64,000 nucleotides of DNA, taken from Chitinophagaceae bacterium. Its GTDB lineage: Bacteria > Bacteroidota > Bacteroidia > Chitinophagales > Chitinophagaceae. Below are positions 58,874-64,000 of the stretch, one piece after another (positions within the stretch are counted from its first letter, which is position 1; every line of letters starts with the position of its first letter). The DNA lies in contig JADJBP010000013.1 in NCBI GenBank assembly GCA_016703625.1, positions 62,001-126,000 on the forward strand. Reading direction: 5' to 3'. A model generated the notes under the pieces. The model did not search any database. It had not been told where the DNA came from and worked only from the letters and a program-made list of their open reading frames with translations. A program made the translations under genes and the position numbers.

Positions 58874-60148
58874 ATGAACAAAATATTACTGATCATACAA
58901 AGAGAATTTCTTACCCGGGTAAGAAAAAAAACCTTCATCATCGGCACCATTCTTTTCCCGGTGCTTTACCTGGCACTGATCTTTGGCTCGGGATATATCG
59001 CTGATAAAACGCGTGAGGACCTTAAAATTGCATTGATAGACAGGTCTGGGTTATTTACCAAAGATCAAATTGAACAGGTAAACGGAAAAGATACCGCCAA
59101 TACCATTCAATTAATATCTTCAAATACAGAAAGGGTAATAGCGGGTTACGACTCGCTGGGTTTTGACGGCTACCTGGTAATCCCTGGAAACTTCAACTGG
59201 CAAACCGGCGCCGACAGCCTTATCGTGAATACCAAAAAATCATATGGCATGGGTGCTTTAAACCCCATTGAAAAAAAGATAAATGCTTTATGGAATAAAA
59301 TAAAACACGACAGCCTGGGTATTGATATAAATAAAGAAGTGCTTTTAAATAAAAGCATATCCCTTAAACTGCACAACGAACAAAACAGGAATGCTGATGC
59401 GGTTGCAGCCAGCACCATCGGCTATGTATGTGGTTTTTTAATGTACCTGATTTTATTGCTGTATGGCAGCCAGGTAATGATGGGTGTTACTGAAGAAAAA
59501 ACCAGCCGCATTGCAGAAGTAGTGGTATCATCGGTAAAACCTTTTCAGCTCATGATCGGGAAAATTGTTGGCATTGGTATGGTTGCATTAACCCAGTTCC
59601 TGATCTGGATAGCCTGTATATTCCTCATTTACAATGTAGGAAAAGCATCGGGTAACAACAGTGAAACTTCCTTTGCCATCGTGGCACAGATCCAGCATGT
59701 ATTCACCAGTGTTGATATTTACTTAACGGTAGGCTGTTTTATTTTCTATATGCTGGGCGGTTTCTTTTTCTACTCTTCATTATACGCAGCCATAGGCAGT
59801 GCTATCAATGAAGATATGCGGGAGGCACAGTCATTAAGTTTCCCCATAACCATGCTGGTCATTTTCTCCATTTTTTTAATGGCGCCTACCATTGCCAACC
59901 CGGGAAGCCCGGTTGCGGTTTGGGCAAGCATCATACCATTCAGTTCGCCCATTGTAATGATGGCACGAATACCTTTTGGCGTACCCAATACAGTGCCCTG
60001 GTGGCAATTGGGATTATCCATGGTATTACTGATCGCCGGTTTCATGTTAACAACCTGGTTTGCTGCCAGGATATACCGCACAGGTATATTGATGTATGGT
60101 AAAAAACCAAGCTGGAAAGAAATGCTTAAATGGGCGTTCCGGAAATAA
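58874..60148 (+). CDS. ABC-2 transporter permease (NatB-like)
   Basis: 424 residues, intact. An N-terminal helix (FIIGTILFPVLYLALIFGSG) is followed by an extracytoplasmic region of about 150 residues, then five or so helices (VCGFLMYLILLLYGSQ, GMVALTQFLIWIACIFLIY, FYMLGGFFFYSSLYAA, FPITMLVIFSIFLMAP). EEKTSRIAEVVVSSVKPFQLMIGK is the hallmark loop of the NatB/ABC-2 family. Co-transcribed with the ATPase gene. Confidence 0.9.
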   Translation: MNKILLIIQREFLTRVRKKTFIIGTILFPVLYLALIFGSGYIADKTREDLKIALIDRSGLFTKDQIEQVNGKDTANTIQLISSNTERVIAGYDSLGFDGYLVIPGNFNWQTGADSLIVNTKKSYGMGALNPIEKKINALWNKIKHDSLGIDINKEVLLNKSISLKLHNEQNRNADAVAASTIGYVCGFLMYLILLLYGSQVMMGVTEEKTSRIAEVVVSSVKPFQLMIGKIVGIGMVALTQFLIWIACIFLIYNVGKASGNNSETSFAIVAQIQHVFTSVDIYLTVGCFIFYMLGGFFFYSSLYAAIGSAINEDMREAQSLSFPITMLVIFSIFLMAPTIANPGSPVAVWASIIPFSSPIVMMARIPFGVPNTVPWWQLGLSMVLLIAGFMLTTWFAARIYRTGILMYGKKPSWKEMLKWAFRK

Positions 60149-60178
60149 TTAAAAAGACAGATGAAATGTCCAGATTAT

Positions 60179-61231
60179 TTATTTAACCGGTTCTTCCTGG
60201 GCAACCAACAATGTCTCTTTTGGTTTTGAAGCTTTTTCAATGGCCCTGTTCAATTCGTCGGAAAGGTACCTGTTGATTATTTTCCAGCTTACCAGTATGA
60301 TACCGATGAAACTGCCGAGCATTAATCCTATGATCACATAGACCATTTTTGATTTTTGAGCAGCATCAAAGGGAGGTTCGGGTTTATCAAGCGGTTCAAT
60401 GATAGGTGTTTCTTTCTGTAACCGGTAAGCTGCCGATTCCCTGTTATTTACCGCATAATAATATTGCGATTGTACAGTGGCTTTATCCTGGGCCAGGTTT
60501 ATTTTAGGCAGGTTATATCTTTTCAAACCTTCATTGGTAAAAAATGTACTTTCATCCAGTGCAACCGCACGTTTATCCAGTACATTTAAAACGGCAAGCA
60601 GGGAATCCGCCTTTTTTACAGCAAATTCAAAATCGATCTGCGCCTTTTTCTTCTTCAGTTCTATATAAAATTCCGACAGCTTATCAATATAAATATAACT
60701 TACTTCCCTTACCAGGGTTTGGTTAGTGTTGGAAAAGGATAGTTCCAGGATACCGGTCTTACTGATCTTGGCAACAAAAGCAAATTTCAATAAGTTACTG
60801 GCTATATTGATCTGGCTGAGGGAGTCCCGTGGTGCCTCAATTTTTACATTTTGCATAAAACCTGTATGCCTGTTATTCTCTTCGATCAATAGCTCCGACA
60901 CGGTTTTATTCTGCATGGAAGGTATTCTAACCATAGCCACGCCTTCACGTGTACGCCGGCTGTTGGCCAGCTCAACAATATTTATAGAAGCATCTCCGGT
61001 AAACGACTTGGTAGATTCACCCAGTCCCAACAGGTTGCTGATCGCAGAACCGGTTGAATTTTCAGTAGAACTGTTTAACGGAAAAACAGTGGACCTGGAT
61101 GTATATACCAGTACACTTTGCCTGGCAATGTAATAAAAAAAACCTCCAAACCCGGCTGCAATGACAGCAATGATCCAGCTGAATTTTTTAAGCCGGTTTA
61201 AAAGCTGTTTTATGAGTTCAATACTGTTCAT
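60179..61231 (-). CDS. Wzz-type polysaccharide chain-length/co-polymerase protein
   Basis: 350 residues, intact. Two membrane helices (about residues 18-35, WIIAVIAAGFGGFFYYI, and 302-324, VYVIIGLMLGSFIGIILV) flank a long periplasmic region with coiled-coil propensity. This is the Wzz layout, without a C-terminal tyrosine kinase domain. The next gene upstream encodes an SLBB/Wza-like export protein (25 bp apart), so the pair probably controls length and export of a surface polysaccharide. Confidence 0.82.
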   Translation of the reverse strand: MNSIELIKQLLNRLKKFSWIIAVIAAGFGGFFYYIARQSVLVYTSRSTVFPLNSSTENSTGSAISNLLGLGESTKSFTGDASINIVELANSRRTREGVAMVRIPSMQNKTVSELLIEENNRHTGFMQNVKIEAPRDSLSQINIASNLLKFAFVAKISKTGILELSFSNTNQTLVREVSYIYIDKLSEFYIELKKKKAQIDFEFAVKKADSLLAVLNVLDKRAVALDESTFFTNEGLKRYNLPKINLAQDKATVQSQYYYAVNNRESAAYRLQKETPIIEPLDKPEPPFDAAQKSKMVYVIIGLMLGSFIGIILVSWKIINRYLSDELNRAIEKASKPKETLLVAQEEPVK

Positions 61232-61256
61232 GTAATGTACGTTGAATTTACTTTGA

Positions 61257-63665
61257 TTATCTTAACGTGTTAACAATAAAAGCAGCCAGTGCGATGGGTA
61301 TACTTGAAACAACCACCTGCAGCAGCGTATCTGTTATTTCTGCACCCTGCGGCCTGGATGGTACATTTACAATGGCACCTTCCTTCACCTTTGGATAGAA
61401 GTGTATAAAGAAAAGGCTCCGGGTTCGCCTGCTTTTTCCGTTGGCATAGGTTACAAAGATCCTTTTCTTCCAGGGCCTGATACCATAACCACCGGCCTTA
61501 TCAATATAATACCCCACGTTGGTATGCTCTTTATCGAATGTTAATTTCAAAGGCGACTGAACCGTGCCCTTTACATTCACGAACGGATTTATTTCAGGGA
61601 TAAAAATCACATCACCTTCCTGCAGGATGATATCGTACTTCGAATTCTTATATTTCAATGCCCGGGCCAGGTCGATGCTGACAGGTTCCTTAGACACTTC
61701 ACTGATGGAAGCCCTGGCCGAATCCAGCACAATGCTGCCGATGGAGTCCGTTAAGGAGGCCACTTTATTGGCCACATTTTCGCGGTAATACTGTGTTTTT
61801 TTACGGTATAAAATGGCACCGCTCAGATCTGCATTTTCCTTGATGCCGCCGGCACGTTCGATATACGATGACAGGCGTTCGTATTTGCTTAACCGTGGGT
61901 AAGGACCTGAATACTGAACGAGCCCGTTGATCTGCACAAGCTGCTGCAGTTCAAAGGTGGGGTTTTTGCGCACATACACCTGGTCGTAAGGTCTTAAAAT
62001 AATATGCTTGGATATACTGTCCATTTCAATATTGGGCATGATCTTAATGGTACGCAGGATAGTACGGGTAGGCTGCTGCATACCCTTTGCCGAATCCAGG
62101 TCTACAATACTGGATATCTCGATCCTTCCGAATTCTGCAGATTGTTTGATGCCCCCTGATAAATAGAGCAGGTCCTGTAAAGTCATTCCGCCGTATTTAT
62201 TGATCCTGCCTTCTTTTCTCACTTCCCCAAAGATCTCCACATATTGCCTGTCGGAAAATTCGTTGTTATTGAAAAACAATACCTGGTCATTGGCAAACAA
62301 TTCCACATTATTTATGCTGGCGGTGTCATTGGTTGTTACGTCGGTCAAATTCACTTCAACCCGGCTGGCCTTGATATTGGTACTGTCTCCTCCTCCCCTG
62401 AAAATATATGCCCTGGCCAGGTAGGTATTCCTGGTGATACCACCGGCACGGTTGATCAGGTCAAACAGTTTATCGCCCGGCCTTGTTTCATATTGTCCCG
62501 GGTACGAAATTTCACCTTTCAGTTCGATCTTATTCATTAACCCCGGGTTTACAGAGATCACTTTTACAATGTCGCCGTCCACCAGGCCAAAATCCTGGCC
62601 CATCAAACGGGTGTCTTTGGTTGGGTTGATAATGGCCGTTGCATTCACATCCTTAATGATCTGCTTTTCCAGCTCGGTCCTGTAGATCTTTACACCGCTT
62701 GAAAATGCATCCCGTTCCAGCCCTCCGGTGTACGTTAACAGCGCTTTCAACCCTTCATCTTTTTTCAACTGGTAAAACATCGGGCGTTTGAACTTTCCTT
62801 CAGCCTTTACTTTTTTCTCAACTGTTTGCACGATCACAAAATCATTATTATCCAGGTAAATGTGTTTTCCAAAATCACCGGTTGTGAGGTATTTATAAAC
62901 ATCCAGTACATCAATTACTTTTCCATTTCTTTTTATCTGTATCTCACGCAGGTTGGCGAGGTTCGTTGGGCCGCCCGCAAGGGCAACTACATTAAATGCA
63001 TTGGTAAAAGCGGAAACCATTACGGGCCCCTGCTTTTTAACCTCCCCTGCCACATTCACCGAAATGGTACGTGGCTGCCCGATGGAAACAGAGATATTGG
63101 TTGATGGCGGAACAAAGGCTTTGAACCTGCGGGTTAACAATGAACGCACATTTTCAAAGGTGAGTCCCTGCAGGTAAATTTTACCGATGCTGGTTGGAAA
63201 AATGGAACCGTCCCTGGCCACCGTATAATCCAGTGTTGCTTCTGCACCATTCCACATCGAAACAATGATCTGGTCATATACACCGATGGGATAATCCAGC
63301 GGGGTGTTGATAATTCGGTAATGGAAGCGATGATCACCGCTGCGGAAAAGGTTCATCCCATAGGTATCCTCGGTAGGATTCATAGACTGGGGTGTGTTTT
63401 CCTTTACCAGGCTATCCTTTTCTATCTTTTCCTTGAGTGTTTTATTGATGTCTTCGCCGGTCGTTTTTTTACCTTCCCCGTTTTTATCCTTTAAAATTTC
63501 ATACAGCTGGGCCGATGGCAATTGTGTAGGCATGATAGGCATATCCGGGCTGCTGGGATCTTTGATCTGCGCCTGGACCTGGCTGGTTATACAGGAAAAA
63601 AGTATGCTGGAAATGAATATGACTTTTTTAAACCGGGTAACTATTTGTCCTGGGTATAGTAACAT
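61257..63665 (-). CDS. SLBB-domain polysaccharide export protein (Wza-like)
   Basis: 802 residues, intact. Signal peptide VIFISSILFSCITSQVQAQ; a polysaccharide-export domain near residues 115-200 (LDYPIGVYDQIIVSMWNG, GSIFPTSIGKIYLQGLTFEN) is followed by several SLBB repeats, for example IKLKGEISYPGQYETRPGD-like ELKGEISYPGQYETRPG, EIFGEVRKEGRINKYGG, INGLVQYSGPYPRLSKYE and VKGTVQSPLKLTF. A C-terminal hydrophobic segment (SSIPIALAAFIVNTL) follows. The Bacteroidota outer-membrane partner of a Wzz protein. Confidence 0.88.
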   Translation of the reverse strand: MLLYPGQIVTRFKKVIFISSILFSCITSQVQAQIKDPSSPDMPIMPTQLPSAQLYEILKDKNGEGKKTTGEDINKTLKEKIEKDSLVKENTPQSMNPTEDTYGMNLFRSGDHRFHYRIINTPLDYPIGVYDQIIVSMWNGAEATLDYTVARDGSIFPTSIGKIYLQGLTFENVRSLLTRRFKAFVPPSTNISVSIGQPRTISVNVAGEVKKQGPVMVSAFTNAFNVVALAGGPTNLANLREIQIKRNGKVIDVLDVYKYLTTGDFGKHIYLDNNDFVIVQTVEKKVKAEGKFKRPMFYQLKKDEGLKALLTYTGGLERDAFSSGVKIYRTELEKQIIKDVNATAIINPTKDTRLMGQDFGLVDGDIVKVISVNPGLMNKIELKGEISYPGQYETRPGDKLFDLINRAGGITRNTYLARAYIFRGGGDSTNIKASRVEVNLTDVTTNDTASINNVELFANDQVLFFNNNEFSDRQYVEIFGEVRKEGRINKYGGMTLQDLLYLSGGIKQSAEFGRIEISSIVDLDSAKGMQQPTRTILRTIKIMPNIEMDSISKHIILRPYDQVYVRKNPTFELQQLVQINGLVQYSGPYPRLSKYERLSSYIERAGGIKENADLSGAILYRKKTQYYRENVANKVASLTDSIGSIVLDSARASISEVSKEPVSIDLARALKYKNSKYDIILQEGDVIFIPEINPFVNVKGTVQSPLKLTFDKEHTNVGYYIDKAGGYGIRPWKKRIFVTYANGKSRRTRSLFFIHFYPKVKEGAIVNVPSRPQGAEITDTLLQVVVSSIPIALAAFIVNTLR

Positions 63666-63702
63666 TTTTGGGGGTGTTGATTTACAATTTTTTAATAATG
63701 CG

Positions 63703-63710
63703 CAAAGATA
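63703..63710 (-). promoter_or_regulatory. putative -7 promoter box for the SLBB-Wzz operon
   Basis: TATCTTTG on the minus strand (CAAAGATA at 63703-63710), 38 bp before the SLBB gene ATG at 63665 and just after the stop of the next gene. Confidence 0.58.
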
Positions 63711-63716
63711 ATTATA

Positions 63717-64000
63717 TTATTTTACAGGCTGCTTTAATGCGGTTTCATATTCCGTACAGATCTCTTTCACGATCTCAGCTGCCGGTTTTATATTTTTAAT
63801 GAGGGCACTTACCTGCCCGATCTCCAGTTCTCCTTCTTCCAGGTTTCCCTCAAACATGCCCAGTTTGGCCCTTCCCTTTCCCAGCAATTGTTTCAATGCT
63901 TCTTCAGAAGCACATTTTTTCGGCTTCCTGAACCTGCGTAAAAAATTCATTCTTCAATAACCGTACAGGTGTTAATTGTTTTAAAGATAAATAAGTATCC
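63717..64000 (-). CDS. nitronate monooxygenase, C-terminal part (partial, frameshifted)
   Basis: The visible end GKGRAKLGMFEGNLEEGELEIG and QVSALIKNIKPAAEIVKEI is the characteristic C terminus of FMN-dependent nitronate monooxygenases (2-nitropropane dioxygenase family), which oxidise alkyl nitronates. Upstream on the minus strand the frame reads TPVRLLKNEFFTQVQEAEK before a shift near 63915 into the frame containing ASEEALKQLLGKG. The apparent ATG at 63950 is therefore not the start. The gene continues beyond the window. Confidence 0.78.

Overview
The window looks like ordinary chromosome from a member of the Bacteroidota, most likely a Chitinophagaceae-type bacterium. The reasons are TAnnTTTG promoter -7 boxes in front of many genes, families typical of the phylum (DUF6089 and DUF3127 proteins, two very large alpha-2-macroglobulins, SLBB/Wzz-type export proteins), moderate G+C, and several families of palindromic intergenic repeats. 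This placement is inferred from gene content only. About eighteen genes are split by one-base frameshifts, mostly in homopolymers, while neighbouring genes are intact. That pattern points to uncorrected assembly errors rather than decay, so each split gene is given here as one entry with its frame changes noted. A 312-bp poly-G stretch (4632-4943) is almost certainly an assembly artefact.

Layout. 1-10310: alpha-2-macroglobulin (truncated by the window edge), a remnant of a REP-associated tyrosine transposase with REP palindromes, pbpC, a membrane-anchored papain-like peptidase and a hotdog protein. 10486-15397: malic enzyme maeB (with an apparent internal deletion), mlaE-mlaF lipid transport, sucD. 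15750-25539: a second, ~2040-residue alpha-2-macroglobulin carrying repeat-encoded peptides, a small membrane protein, aspS, rarA. 25548-30767: a methyltransferase and glycosyltransferase divergent from a paralogous glycosyltransferase plus an MsbA-like ABC exporter, probably a surface-glycan locus. 30871-37641: lipoprotein esterase, truncated globin, ElaA, DUF6089 barrel, a 30-residue membrane peptide, uvrA, and a small protein whose C-terminal half resembles SecA. 37708-40684: promoter, SAM-I riboswitch with terminator/antiterminator, metB-type trans-sulfuration enzyme and homoserine dehydrogenase, interleaved with REP-like hairpins. 40978-43488: vanadium-haloperoxidase/PAP2 lipoprotein and outer-membrane barrel.

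43650-53193 is one co-oriented cluster encoding a complete reductive pyrimidine degradation route: an NCS1 nucleobase permease imports the base; PreT-PreA reduces uracil/thymine; dihydropyrimidinase opens the ring; an N-carbamoyl-beta-alanine amidohydrolase releases the beta-amino acid; a class III aminotransferase and a CoA-acylating semialdehyde dehydrogenase would take it to acetyl- or propionyl-CoA. This is the most coherent metabolic system in the window.

53417-57834: tRNA-Ser(GCT), tRNA-Pro(TGG), dnaA, a 568-bp dnaA upstream region, a DUF3127 protein with an SSB-like C-terminal tip, and an FAD-dependent oxidoreductase. 57918-64000: an ABC-2 transporter pair, a Wzz/SLBB polysaccharide-export pair, and the 3' end of a nitronate monooxygenase. 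I see no CRISPR array, prophage, rRNA or recognisable defence system. The most unusual signals are the families of short palindromic repeats, some of which are inserted in frame inside protein-coding genes or abut start and stop codons.
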